Assembly: GCA_003402315.1 (NCBI GenBank)
Contig: QFXI01000021.1
Coordinates: 124,001 to 188,000, forward strand
Direction of reading: 5' to 3'
Origin: Candidatus Nitrotoga sp. LAW
GTDB lineage: Bacteria > Pseudomonadota > Gammaproteobacteria > Burkholderiales > Gallionellaceae
Length of the DNA: 64,000 nucleotides
Below, piece after piece: positions 46,052 through 55,000 of this stretch. Every line of letters begins with the position of its first letter. Position 1 is the first letter of the stretch. Under the pieces are notes generated by a model, which made no database searches, was not told where the DNA came from, and was given only the letters and a program-made list of their open reading frames with translations. The position numbers were made by a program, and so were the translations under genes.

Positions 46052-46963
46052 TTGTTTAATAAGTCCTCACCCGTATATTTGTTTACTATTTTATGTGCCT
46101 TGATAATTACCCCTGCACAGGCTGGCCAGCGGGCCTTTGTCGCTTCTTACGGGAATGATGCCAATAGCTGCATTCCCCTCTCCCCATGCCGCTCGTTTGC
46201 CAAGGCGGTAACCGTGGTCGATCCCAACGGTGAAGTTTTGGCGCTCGATTCCGCCGGCTATGGTATCGTCACGCTCACCCAGCCGATCTCCCTGACGGCA
46301 GCCCCGGGTATCTATGCCGGCATTACCGTCTTTCCAGGTGAAAGCGGAGTGACGATTGCCGCAAGCGTGGATGTAGTACTACGTGGACTGACCATTAATA
46401 GCCAGGGCGGTAATAACGGGATTCTGATGAGCGGCAGCAGCAGTCTTTCGATTGAAAATTGTGTCATTTCTAATTTTTCAGGTGTTGGCCAGCGTGGCGT
46501 TTTCGTCGACTCGGCAGCATCGGTGCGGATGGTTGACACTCTAGTTCGCGACAATGACACAGGCATTCAGCTTCAGGGGGGAGCAATCACCGACATATCG
46601 GGCTCGAATTTTCTCGGAAATAATACTGCCATCCTCGCAACAAGCACGTCCAGTCCGTTCACGAGTGTCACCATCAGCGATACTATCGTGACTGCAGGAG
46701 GTACTGGCATTGAAGCGAGTTCAAGCGGCACTGGAAGCGCCCAGATAAACATGATTCGTTCATCAGTCACAAATAATCTAAAAGGCATTGCATCATCCGC
46801 CTCTGGCGGAACTGCCCCGGTCACTTTTAGCGATAGCATGGTAACAGGAAACGTGATTGGATATTTTAAGGGCACCGGTGGAACGCTGACGTCGCTGCAG
46901 AATAACACCATAACGGATAACGGCGGCAATACTGGCCCGCTTACTCCGCTATTACTCCAGTAA
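46052..46963 (+). CDS. Secreted right-handed beta-helix protein, copy 1
   Basis: The 303-residue protein has a signal peptide ending AQAGQRAF (cleavage after AQA). A Cys pair (SCIPLSPC) and a long parallel beta-helix follow, with repeating strands such as VVLRGLTINSQGGNNGI, SIENCVISNFSG and MVDTLVRDNDTGIQL. The fold is typical of pectate-lyase-like or surface proteins, but no catalytic motif is visible and the substrate is unknown. The start is TTG, supported by AGGAG seven bases upstream. It has no PEP-CTERM tail. A sigma-54 promoter lies at 45850. Confidence 0.82.
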   Translation: MFNKSSPVYLFTILCALIITPAQAGQRAFVASYGNDANSCIPLSPCRSFAKAVTVVDPNGEVLALDSAGYGIVTLTQPISLTAAPGIYAGITVFPGESGVTIAASVDVVLRGLTINSQGGNNGILMSGSSSLSIENCVISNFSGVGQRGVFVDSAASVRMVDTLVRDNDTGIQLQGGAITDISGSNFLGNNTAILATSTSSPFTSVTISDTIVTAGGTGIEASSSGTGSAQINMIRSSVTNNLKGIASSASGGTAPVTFSDSMVTGNVIGYFKGTGGTLTSLQNNTITDNGGNTGPLTPLLLQ

Positions 46964-47032
46964 AAACCAGCCTAACCGGGCGTATCCAAGGTTCCAGCAC
47001 AATCCCGCGACCTTAAACAACCAGGAGATCAG

Positions 47033-47989
47033 ATGTTTAAATTCCCAGTCGTATATTTGATTGCTGTTCTGTGCACCATTTTAGTAAACACTGCGCAGGC
47101 CGGCCAGCGGGCCTTTGTCGCTTCTAACGGGAATGATGCCAATAGCTGCATTCCCCTCTCCCCATGCCGCTCGTTTGCCAAGGCGGTAACCGTGGTCGAT
47201 CCCAACGGCGAAGTCGTAGTACTCGATTCCGCCGGCTATGGTTCTGTCACGCTCACCCAGTCGATCTCCCTGACGGCAGCCCCAGGTGTCTATGCCGGCA
47301 TTACAGTCTTTCCAGGTACAAACGGAGTGACGATTGCCACTCCCGGCGTGAGTGTGGTGCTGCGCGGCCTGACTATCAATAGCCAGGACGGTGATGCCGG
47401 GATTTTAATGACTGCTGGCGCCAATGGCGCCAAGCTTTCAATCGAGAATTGTGTCATTTCTAATTTTTCGATTATTACTAGCAGTGTTAACCAATACGGT
47501 GTTTTAATCCAAGCAGCAGCAACGGTGCGAATGGTTAACACCCTTATTCGCGACAATGATATAGGTATTCAACTTCAAGCAGGTGCTACGGCCGACATCT
47601 CTAAATCGAAGTTTTTTGGTAATTCCACTTATGGCATCGTTGCGTACAATTACATAAACGGCACGACCACGACCGCCGCTGTCAGCGATACTATCGTGTC
47701 ACAAGGTGGCGGCGTCGGCATTTTTGCGATTGTGGACTCAGCCTCCTCCGCCATCGCTAGGGCAGAGATAGTCCGTTCGGTAGTTTCAAATTACAACGAA
47801 GGCATTCGCACTGAAAGCCAGAATGGAAGCGCTTCGGTTAGTATTCGCAAAAGTATGGTGACGGGAAGCAGCAATTACGGGCTTGGACAGTTCGGTATTG
47901 GTGCAACGATGACATCTTACGGAAATAATACCCTGTCGAATAACTCTAGCAACCTTCTCGGCATATTAACTACCGCATCTCCCCTATGA
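47033..47989 (+). CDS. Secreted right-handed beta-helix protein, copy 2
   Basis: This is the tandem paralogue of the upstream gene (318 residues), 69 bases downstream with AGGAG before its ATG. The signal peptide and first about 80 mature residues are nearly identical to copy 1 at DNA level (over 90 percent by eye), while the rest has diverged and shows longer helix turns (NGAKLSIENCVISNFSII, TADISKSKFFGNSTYGIVAY). This pattern suggests recent gene conversion of the 5' end, or a duplicated start joined to a variable repeat region. It probably shares the sigma-54 promoter. Confidence 0.82.
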   Translation: MFKFPVVYLIAVLCTILVNTAQAGQRAFVASNGNDANSCIPLSPCRSFAKAVTVVDPNGEVVVLDSAGYGSVTLTQSISLTAAPGVYAGITVFPGTNGVTIATPGVSVVLRGLTINSQDGDAGILMTAGANGAKLSIENCVISNFSIITSSVNQYGVLIQAAATVRMVNTLIRDNDIGIQLQAGATADISKSKFFGNSTYGIVAYNYINGTTTTAAVSDTIVSQGGGVGIFAIVDSASSAIARAEIVRSVVSNYNEGIRTESQNGSASVSIRKSMVTGSSNYGLGQFGIGATMTSYGNNTLSNNSSNLLGILTTASPL

Positions 47990-48728
47990 ACCGGCTGATC
48001 CCGGGTCACCTTCAAGATGCCTCTGGAAAAGCAAGAGGGTTATTGAGGTAAGCCCTCAAATAAAGACTATAAACCATGAACCATCCAAAGCGGTTACAGC
48101 TTTTTTATCCAGCTGTATCCGCTCACCCTCTTGGCTCCATGCTCTATTCGTTTACTATACTTTTGAAATAAATACTCTGCGGTAGTTATAGCCCATCTCG
48201 CTTAAATTCGGGCATTCTTTCATCCCTGAACCTTTATTTCTTAGTTGAAATACAGATTCACTCTCACCAAAAAATAAAACAAACCTTTATGAGCCCCGGC
48301 AAAACAGCGGGTTAAATTATTGTAAAATATAAGAAACTATCACAATTTCGCCGCCAATCGTTCCATGAGACATCGATTATGACCATCATTTTGAAAAAAC
48401 ACATCTGTCAAATATCCTTCTATCCAACTTTTCCATGCCCACACAATAACTAAGTTCATTTTTGCAAAAGCAAAACCCAGCTTCTCGCCTTCTGCGCAAC
48501 GTTGGACTTTAGCCAAATAACCTTAATTAAGTTCATCATCTTCATGACGAATAAAAGGCTAATTACGTACCACTATCCTGCTTTCAGAAGATCGGATGAC
48601 ATCGCCCCAAATGCATTCACTAAAAAATCAAGTCCGAAATAGTCAATTGCGATGCCGTGAACAAATACGTGCATCGCCTCCATGCCGGACTTATATTCCT
48701 ATACACCTCTACCATAAAAAACTGTTAA
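47990..48728. other. Convergent intergenic region, no gene recognised
   Basis: The stretch lies between the second beta-helix gene (plus) and the PEP-CTERM gene (minus). Both genes end here, so it should hold their terminators. It has the hairpin at 48089-48123. The open frame at 48596-48829 overlaps the PEP-CTERM gene antisense and is a shadow. Confidence 0.5.
48089..48123. terminator. Hairpin, possible terminator of the beta-helix genes
   Basis: AGCGGTTACAGCT at 48089-48101 pairs with AGCTGTATCCGCT at 48111-48123 except for one T-T mismatch, with a nine-base loop. There is no T run directly after it, so a rho-independent terminator is only possible, not shown. Confidence 0.45.
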
Positions 48729-49229
48729 TCAACTGTGGCGACGGCGAGCAAATCCAAGTCCCGCAAATCCAAGTCCCAGCAGCGCCAAAGTTGCAGGTTC
48801 TGGGATGGCTGCTACCGATTGAATATTGACAGCTTGGTCAATCCTACCAATGCTTTCGAACCCAGTGGCCGGCAAGATCGGGGCAGTGAAGTTCGAACCA
48901 ACATCGACAATAGGTCCAACAAAGTTGTAGTCCGTTGGGTATGAGGGGAACAAGATGTGCACCGAGCTGACTGTTCCAGAGGTGTATTCCTCGCTAACAA
49001 AGATATTTTTGACGGGACTTAAATTTCCATTGATCTTATTTTTGGGAACATTGGTTACCCCTGTTTTACTTGGGACTGCTAAACTGGCCAAAGCTGAACC
49101 CAACAATGGCGCAGCCGATACCGAGAATGAACCGCAAAATAAATTGATCACTACCAATGCTAGTGTCGGCAACGAATTAAGTGAGCTACCGTTACGCACA
49201 CGTCCAGTATAACTGGGTGGGATTTTCAT
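48729..49229 (-). CDS. Small PEP-CTERM sorting-domain protein
   Basis: This is a substrate for the exosortase at 28349. It has 166 residues, with a signal-like hydrophobic stretch (LALVVINLFCGSFSVSAAP) after a basic start. The canonical C-terminal PEP-CTERM domain follows: the PEP motif in VAAIPEPATLALLGLGFA, the hydrophobic stretch and the Arg cluster RRRHS. The ATG at 49227-49229 follows AAGGA at good spacing; the longer frame to 49268 has no ribosome site. The mature region is about 120 residues with no recognised domain. It probably ends up outside the cell in the exopolysaccharide. A sigma-54 promoter lies 78 bases upstream. Confidence 0.88.
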   Translation of the reverse strand: MKIPPSYTGRVRNGSSLNSLPTLALVVINLFCGSFSVSAAPLLGSALASLAVPSKTGVTNVPKNKINGNLSPVKNIFVSEEYTSGTVSSVHILFPSYPTDYNFVGPIVDVGSNFTAPILPATGFESIGRIDQAVNIQSVAAIPEPATLALLGLGFAGLGFARRRHS

Positions 49230-49306
49230 GCTGAGTTCCTTAGTGGAAGTTAAATAAAAAACAATCAAGCTTAATATAACAATCGAGAATATCTATAGTG
49301 TATATC

Positions 49307-49324
49307 CAGCATTATTCATGCCAA
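49307..49324 (-). promoter_or_regulatory. Sigma-54 promoter of the PEP-CTERM gene
   Basis: On the minus strand the sequence is TTGGCATGAATAATGCTG, with GG and GC ten bases apart. It matches the consensus at TGGCAxG and xTGC. The site starts about 78 bases before the ATG. PEP-CTERM genes in other betaproteobacteria are known to depend on RpoN and the PrsK/PrsR pair, which supports the call. Confidence 0.82.
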
Positions 49325-50061
49325 AAAATTTATGTAATACTAAACAATTAGTTATAAATAAATTTATGACAACATAATAAGCCATGTAAAAATTTTCGAC
49401 ATAATTTAAAATCAGCCAGCAATGTCCTTAAGAATTCAGTTTAAGCAAACAGCTTTTTTGCTTCTTTCAACCGGCATTGACTTCCACACTCTGACGCACT
49501 ATAGCTTCAAGGGCTTGCTGTTCTTCACGCTCCAACGTTGCGGCACTTTTTAGCTTACTATTGGCAAGTTCATCTATGCCATGGATTTTCGCGCCATAAC
49601 ATTGCCCAAAAAAAATCATAAAACACGCCCATCCTATTACAAAATGGAACAAAAAATATCAATTCAAACCATTTATCCCTCTTGGAAACAGTAGCATAGG
49701 AGTCTTTTCGTTTAGTCATGGTTTAACTCAGAGTCCGCGCGATTTACATTTCATCATAAAAAATTCTCCCCTCCACCTTATGGGAGGTAAAATAACAGAA
49801 GGTTTCATAAAGCATTGCTCCATCACAGCTAACTAAAGCTTAATCTAGCCGAAGAGTGAATAAGCATGAGCGCAGTAAAACAAAAAATACACAAGGGAAA
49901 TTCGTGCGATTGATTCCAGCAATTCTATGCGATGCTGCAGTATCTCTTTTGATTCCGTTCTCTTTTGAAGTATCACCCAAACCATTCATACGTTTAAATG
50001 CTGAGCAAAGTCTTTATGTCAAAGAGCGTTAAATTTAAAGATCATTATAGCCGGGTTTGCA
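49325..50061. other. Intergenic region before the second polysaccharide locus
   Basis: AT-rich sequence between the PEP-CTERM promoter (minus) and the first GT2 gene (plus). Enhancer sites for the sigma-54 promoter are expected in its left part. A possible 50-residue ORF on the minus strand (49467 to about 49619, ending EAIVRQSVEVNAG) has AGGATGG upstream of its ATG but no known relatives. It is not called as a gene. Confidence 0.45.
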
Positions 50062-50964
50062 GTGAACATTAAGCGCATGCTTAGGCCGGGAGTTGGCCAG
50101 CTGGGTACCTACTCGCCACGACCTGTCTCTTTGCGCCACTTACAACCAAACGACCTACTGCGAGGACAAACTCTGCCCAAAATTTCCATCGTCGTGCCTT
50201 CATTTAATCAAGGCAAATTCATTGAGGCAACTTTGCAGTCAATCATTAATCAGCGGTATTCAAATTTAGAGCTGATTGTTGTTGACGGTGGATCGACAGA
50301 CAACACGCTCTCCATCATCAAACAATACGAAGCTCACATCGCCTGGTGGGTTAGTGAGCCAGATACCGGCCAAACGGAAGCGATCAACAAGGGATTCATG
50401 CAATCAACAGGAGAAATCATGGCCTGGATTAACTCAGATGATCTCGCAGCCCCAAGAGCGATTCACCAAGTTGCCGACTACTTTGTTCAACACCCTGAAA
50501 CTCAAGTTGTGTACGGGAATAGAATTCTGATCAACGAAGACAACTTGGAGATTGGCCGCTGGATTCTTCCGCGTCATTCCAACCGGGTGCTCAAATGGGC
50601 TGATTTCGTACCCCAAGAAACACTCTACTGGACGCGCAAAGCTTGGAATCTAATTGGTGCCCGATTAGATGAATCTTTCCATTTTGCAATGGATTGGGAT
50701 TTTCTGCTACGGCTCTCTGCAAAGCAAATAGATATTCACCATTTGCCTGTATTCCTGGGACTATTTCGCATCCATGATCAACAAAAAACATCGAACAAAA
50801 TGCTTTCAATCGGTCAACAAGAAATTCGGAGGATTCGTCGTCGCGAATTAGGGTTTCAGCCATCACGCTGGCAATTAATTCTTAACACCGTGCCATTTTT
50901 GCTGGCCGCAAAATTCCTTGAACTCAGCTTCAAGCTGGGATTGAATCGAAAAGCCAACACATGA
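50062..50964 (+). CDS. GT2 family glycosyltransferase
   Basis: The 300-residue GT-A transferase opens the second polysaccharide locus. The fold is shown by ISIVVPSFNQGKFIEATLQS, LELIVVDGGSTDNTLSIIK, the acceptor or metal block WINSDDLAAP (DxD-like) and the later FHFAMDWDFLLRLSA. It is soluble except for a short hydrophobic stretch near the end. The start is GTG at 50062; an ATG at 50074 is equally good, as neither has a strong ribosome site. The stop overlaps the permease start by four bases. The sugar is unknown. Confidence 0.85.
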   Translation: MNIKRMLRPGVGQLGTYSPRPVSLRHLQPNDLLRGQTLPKISIVVPSFNQGKFIEATLQSIINQRYSNLELIVVDGGSTDNTLSIIKQYEAHIAWWVSEPDTGQTEAINKGFMQSTGEIMAWINSDDLAAPRAIHQVADYFVQHPETQVVYGNRILINEDNLEIGRWILPRHSNRVLKWADFVPQETLYWTRKAWNLIGARLDESFHFAMDWDFLLRLSAKQIDIHHLPVFLGLFRIHDQQKTSNKMLSIGQQEIRRIRRRELGFQPSRWQLILNTVPFLLAAKFLELSFKLGLNRKANT

Positions 50965-51782
50965 GTCTGCACCACAATACCTCGCCCACGGCCATCATAG
51001 GCTCACTACTTGCCCATCGTGAATTGGTATGGGAGCTGGTCAAGCGCGACTTTATCGGCCGTTATAAAGGCTCGATCATTGGCGTGGCCTGGTCACTGCT
51101 CCATCCCTTGCTCATGCTGTTAATTTATACACTTGTATTCAGCATCGCATTCAAGGCGCGCTGGGGGACAGGCGAAGAAAGCAAAATCGCATTCGCCCTT
51201 ATCCTGTTTTCCGGCATGATTGTGCACAGCTTGTTTGCTGAATGCTTGAACCGTGCGCCGGGGCTTATTGTTAGCCAGCCAAACTATGTCAAGAAGATTG
51301 TTTTCCCGCTTGAAATATTTCCATGGGTGGCGCTTTTCTCGGCTTTGCTGCATTTCCTGGTGAGTTTGGTGCTGCTGTTGGTTTTTTGCATCTTTTCCGG
51401 GGTCTCACTCAACGTAACAGTCATTCTTGTTCCAATAGTAATGCTGCCGCTACTATTAACTACCCTTGGTTTGACATGGCTGTTCGCCTCGCTGGGAGTA
51501 TATCTGCGTGATATCAACCAAGGCATGGGCGTCGTTACCACAGTGCTTTTGTTCCTGAGTCCTGTTTTTTACAAGACCAGCGCATTTCCGGAAAATTATC
51601 AAATTCTGTTCGCGTTCAATCCTCTAACCCTGCCTATAGAACAACTCCGGGATGTGATGCTCTGGGGGAATGCAATCAATTGGGGAAGTTGGACCGTCAG
51701 CTTGTTTGCAGGAAGCGCAATCTGTTACTTCGGATTTTGGTGGTTTCAAAAATCGAGAAGGGGATTCGCCGATGTCCTCTGA
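50961..51782 (+). CDS. wzm: Polysaccharide ABC transporter permease (Wzm type)
   Basis: The inner-membrane half of an O-antigen or capsule exporter, 273 residues with six hydrophobic segments. The start has LVWELVKRDFIGRYKGSIIGV and WSLLHPLLMLLIYTLVFSIAF, typical of the ABC2 permease family. The later VYLRDINQGMGVVTTVLLFL and SPVFYKTSAFP are also characteristic. It overlaps the Wzt gene by 11 bases. With Wzt it would carry a complete polymer, which contrasts with the Wzx/Wzy-type XrtA locus at 17362-39397. Confidence 0.92.
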   Translation: MSLHHNTSPTAIIGSLLAHRELVWELVKRDFIGRYKGSIIGVAWSLLHPLLMLLIYTLVFSIAFKARWGTGEESKIAFALILFSGMIVHSLFAECLNRAPGLIVSQPNYVKKIVFPLEIFPWVALFSALLHFLVSLVLLLVFCIFSGVSLNVTVILVPIVMLPLLLTTLGLTWLFASLGVYLRDINQGMGVVTTVLLFLSPVFYKTSAFPENYQILFAFNPLTLPIEQLRDVMLWGNAINWGSWTVSLFAGSAICYFGFWWFQKSRRGFADVL

Positions 51783-53259
51783 AGAAATCGTTATTGATGT
51801 TCAAAACTTGAGTAAGCGTTACGAGATTTATGCGACACCTCGGGACAGACTAAAACAGTTGGTGCTGCCCAATGTATACCGGGCTGCAACTCGCTTGGGG
51901 TGGATGTTTGGCAGCAAATCTGATGCCCCCCTCCCCATATACTTTCGAGAATTCTGGGCGTTGCAGGATGTATCGTTCCAAGTGCGGAAAGGTGAAACCC
52001 TGGGAATTGTCGGTCGCAATGGATCCGGAAAATCCACCTTGCTTCAGCTGATCTGCAGCACGCTCGCACCAACAAGTGGAGATGTTGCCGTCAAAGGAAG
52101 AGTCTCCGCACTACTAGAGTTGGGATCTGGCTTCAATCCAGAATACACCGGACGAGAAAATGTTTTTTTAAATGGCCAGATTCTTGGGCTTTCCAAAAAA
52201 GAACTCGAAATCCGTTACGACGCAATCGTTGAGTTCGCAGATATTGGAGATTTTATCGATCAGCCCGTGAAAACTTACTCCAGCGGCATGGTTGTTCGCC
52301 TTGCTTTCGCTGTTGCAATCAACGTTGATCCGGAAATTCTGGTTATTGATGAAGCCCTCGCCGTTGGTGATGTCGGATTTCAGGCGCGTTGCTTCGCTAA
52401 GATAAGCGAGTTAAAGCAGCATGGCGTTACGCTTCTGTTTGTTTCGCATTCCCCTGATGCTGTAACGCAGTTTTGCGACCGTGCGATCTTGCTCGATAGG
52501 GGCAAGCTGCTCCTCCTTGGCACACCGTATCAAACTATCCGTGCATACAACTATTTGTCGAATGCGGGACCAACAAGTCTCAAGGATATACGCAAGGAAG
52601 TCATTGAATTAACCGAAACAGAGAATTTAACATTAGCTAACGCCGCTGCCCATGGGACTGTTCTGAAAAACCAATCAACTGAGCCAGTGAAAAATTCAAA
52701 TTCGCCAATTGAGGCGTACTTTGATCAGCAATTACACGATAGCATCAAACCTATGCCGTTTGATCAGCGTGGCGGAGAAATCAACAACATCTCTGTCACC
52801 GACCTTGCTGGTCAGGCTGTCAATGTTTTGACTATTCATCAAGAGTTTATCCTCAAATTCAATGTCCGATTCGATGCTGCCTTCGAGCGTGTACGTTTTG
52901 CTTGGGTACTCAAGACCACGACAGGTTTAATCATTGGAGGCGGATCGACACACCAGCCAGGCTCCGGGATCAGCGTAAATCCATCTTCTTCCCTCCAAGT
53001 GATTAGTCATTTTGTAAATTTTTTCACACCGGGAAACTACCTGATTGACATCAATGTAAGAGGGGAAATAGAACAAGATAACGAGTTTATTCACGGCGTA
53101 ACAAATGCAATCGGTATCAGGTCTGCTTCCTACAGTTTGAATTTTCGCAATGGGATCGTTGATTGTCTTGTTGCCCCAACATTCAAGATAACGAGCAACA
53201 ACAGTTGCGATGTTAAACAGTTTGTCATTCAACTCGAGGACGGAATGCCCCTGCATTAA
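51772..53259 (+). CDS. wzt: Polysaccharide ABC transporter ATPase with Wzt C-terminal domain
   Basis: The 495-residue ATPase has Walker A IVGRNGSGKSTLLQLI, the signature YSSGMVVRLAFAVAI and Walker B EILVIDEALAVGD, and a long C-terminal extension (about residues 290-490) of the Wzt_C immunoglobulin-like type, which in relatives recognises the modified non-reducing end of the polymer. The ATG at 51772 is chosen because AAGGGGA lies just before it; the frame is open further upstream inside the permease gene. A decayed sulfotransferase copy begins 38 bases after the stop. A deleted copy of this gene lies at 44634. Confidence 0.92.
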   Translation: MSSEEIVIDVQNLSKRYEIYATPRDRLKQLVLPNVYRAATRLGWMFGSKSDAPLPIYFREFWALQDVSFQVRKGETLGIVGRNGSGKSTLLQLICSTLAPTSGDVAVKGRVSALLELGSGFNPEYTGRENVFLNGQILGLSKKELEIRYDAIVEFADIGDFIDQPVKTYSSGMVVRLAFAVAINVDPEILVIDEALAVGDVGFQARCFAKISELKQHGVTLLFVSHSPDAVTQFCDRAILLDRGKLLLLGTPYQTIRAYNYLSNAGPTSLKDIRKEVIELTETENLTLANAAAHGTVLKNQSTEPVKNSNSPIEAYFDQQLHDSIKPMPFDQRGGEINNISVTDLAGQAVNVLTIHQEFILKFNVRFDAAFERVRFAWVLKTTTGLIIGGGSTHQPGSGISVNPSSSLQVISHFVNFFTPGNYLIDINVRGEIEQDNEFIHGVTNAIGIRSASYSLNFRNGIVDCLVAPTFKITSNNSCDVKQFVIQLEDGMPLH

Positions 53260-53296
53260 ATCGAAACCCATATGCAAAAATTTAGAGCGTAACTAC

Positions 53297-53425
53297 ATGT
53301 TAGTAAACTTAAAGAAACTATTTATATACAAAAACAGTCAAGACTGCCGACACATCTGTGGATGTCTAATTTTGAATAAATACAGCATATCTGATGGGAA
53401 GTAGGAATTTCCTCATGCGAGAGAA
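53297..53425 (+). pseudogene. Sulfotransferase relic, copy 2 (5' end, frameshifted)
   Basis: The ATG at 53297 opens MLVNLKKLFIY, matching MLISFKKQFIY of the intact gene at 44909. A two-base deletion near 53320 breaks the frame. Further matching bases (AAGACTGCC, ACATCTGTGGA, CATGCGAGAG) continue to about 53420. The sequence from the wzt stop to this ATG also matches the stretch before the intact sulfotransferase. The rest of the gene is absent. Confidence 0.85.
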
Positions 53426-53643
53426 ACCAAACGGCTTGCCCACTCATTTGCATCATGGCACAAGTCTCTCGCTTCTATCCTTATGACTGTGCAACGCGAT
53501 CTATCACTCAAGTTCACATGGGGTCTTGATAATGACTTTGGAAAGTTCTTTGTATCAGGAAGGATGGGAGATCGACACACCGTGCTTCTTACCAACTTCT
53601 GCTTTTTTTTACAACGGCATTAACACTTGCGGAGGTGATTTGT
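53426..53643. other. Region before the GSCFA gene, unidentified remnant
   Basis: About 210 bases with short open stretches (for example LSLKFTWGLDNDFGKFFVSG in one plus frame) that look like eroded coding sequence. No family was recognised. The strong ribosome site GGAGGT at 53631-53636 belongs to the next gene. Confidence 0.4.
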
Positions 53644-54684
53644 ATGGCCAGTGAAATAGGCAGCATAGCAGCACAAAGGAAGGGCAGTGGCGCAGCATCT
53701 TGGGCGGAAAATTCGTGGCATCAAAGTGTTGCCCACGCCTATCCGACTCGTTTCGAGGAGCTAGGCGATCTGTCTCGACTGATTACTGATCATGTGGTTC
53801 GAGGCCACACGCCAGATAAGCCACCACTCGCTCGTGGAGACAATGTTGTTACCCTGGGCTCTTGTTTCGCAGCCGAGTTACGATATTTCCTTAACGAGGC
53901 CGGGCTTGCGTCAGATAGTTTCTGGGTACCTTCGGGCCTCAATAATACCTACGCATTGCTGGATTTCATCTCTTGGTGCGCTACTGGAAAACAGACTGAA
54001 AAGGGATTTCGATATGAGCGAACCCCCGACGGAACACTCAAAGATTGGACACCTACACACGAACGGGAGGAATACCTGGATAAACTGCGCACGGCTGGCG
54101 CCATTGTCTTCACCATCGGGTTGGCTGAGGTGTGGGAAGATTCGCATACTGGCCAAGTATTTTGGCGCGGGATACCTGAATTAATATTCGACGAAGGGCG
54201 TCATCGATTTCGGATAACCACAGTCGATGAAAATCGAAAAAATATCCGTCAGATTATTGATCTAATTAGAAAAATCAATGGAACTGTGCCTATTGTCCTG
54301 ACACTTTCACCGGTACCATTAAAGGCGACTTTTCAAAACGTCTCATGCATGACCGCAGATTGCGTATCGAAATCCATCCTGCGAGTTGCAATAGCCGAAA
54401 TCATGCAGGAGAACCGGCCGGATATTTTCTATTGGCCGTCGTTTGAGATCGTGAAATGGGGCGGATGCCACTTACCGTACCCAGTATATGGTACGGATGA
54501 TGCCGTAGTTCGGCACGTGTCACGCTACGTCGTGATGCACATCCTTTTCGAGTTCGTGCGCTACTTCTACGGTGAGAACACGCTTACTCAAGTAAAGGCA
54601 ACTTTCGACACAAACATTCAAAAAGACCCTGGCGGCCCAGGACAACCACCAATTCTAATACGCGGCACGATTGTGGATGCATGA
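53644..54684 (+). CDS. GSCFA domain protein (SGNH-like)
   Basis: The 346-residue protein carries the GSCFA motif VVTLGSCFAAELRYFLNE, where the Ser is the likely nucleophile, followed by VPSGLNNTYALLDFI and TAGAIVFTIGLAEVWEDS, and a later FYWPSFEIVKWGGCHLPYPV block with the expected His. The family resembles SGNH hydrolases or acyltransferases and is often found in glycan loci, so it may acetylate or deacetylate the polymer; no reaction is proved. The ATG at 53644 has GGAGGT seven bases upstream, a better start than the GTG at 53635 which lies within that site. It stands between two sulfotransferase relics. Confidence 0.85.
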   Translation: MASEIGSIAAQRKGSGAASWAENSWHQSVAHAYPTRFEELGDLSRLITDHVVRGHTPDKPPLARGDNVVTLGSCFAAELRYFLNEAGLASDSFWVPSGLNNTYALLDFISWCATGKQTEKGFRYERTPDGTLKDWTPTHEREEYLDKLRTAGAIVFTIGLAEVWEDSHTGQVFWRGIPELIFDEGRHRFRITTVDENRKNIRQIIDLIRKINGTVPIVLTLSPVPLKATFQNVSCMTADCVSKSILRVAIAEIMQENRPDIFYWPSFEIVKWGGCHLPYPVYGTDDAVVRHVSRYVVMHILFEFVRYFYGENTLTQVKATFDTNIQKDPGGPGQPPILIRGTIVDA

Positions 54685-54997
54685 TCCTCTTCAGAATAGT
54701 TGACGCTCCGAGACTCAGCCGCGTGTGCTTTCAAAAAAATTCAATCGCCGATCCTGAAAAAAAGGCCAGTAAACCATCGCCATTATTTTGTATATGCAAA
54801 AACAGTCAAGACTACCAGAACGACCTTCTGATTTATTCGAAAAATATTGCATGCCTATAGCAACGTCGCGGGCTTCCTTTAATCAGAAGGTTATAATATA
54901 GCGTGCCTGTCGCACGCGACCTCCTCTTTTGTGATGGGCTGATCTTTTATTAAATTGCAACTAATTTGACACGGCTAGCTACTTAACAAGAATTATT
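54685..54997. other. Intergenic region containing a third sulfotransferase fragment
   Basis: About 310 bases between the GSCFA gene and the large sulfotransferase. It holds the sulfotransferase relic at 54785-54870 and AT-rich sequence that may contain a promoter. No other gene was seen. Confidence 0.5.
54785..54870 (+). pseudogene. Sulfotransferase relic, copy 3 (short 5' fragment)
   Basis: The bases TATATGCAAAAACAGTCAAG and the following GACTAC, then TTATTCGAAAAATATTGCAT, align with the first about 35 codons of the sulfotransferase at 44909 and with the relic at 53297. A frameshift and stop interrupt it, and the sequence diverges after about 54865. It is the third copy of this module within 10 kb. 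Confidence 0.75.
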
Positions 54998-55000
54998 GTG

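Noticed and set aside
49467-49652. Possible small protein on the minus strand (ending EAIVRQSVEVNAG)
   Set aside because: An internal ATG has a fair ribosome site, but there is no relative and no context support. Left as a remark in the intergenic entry.
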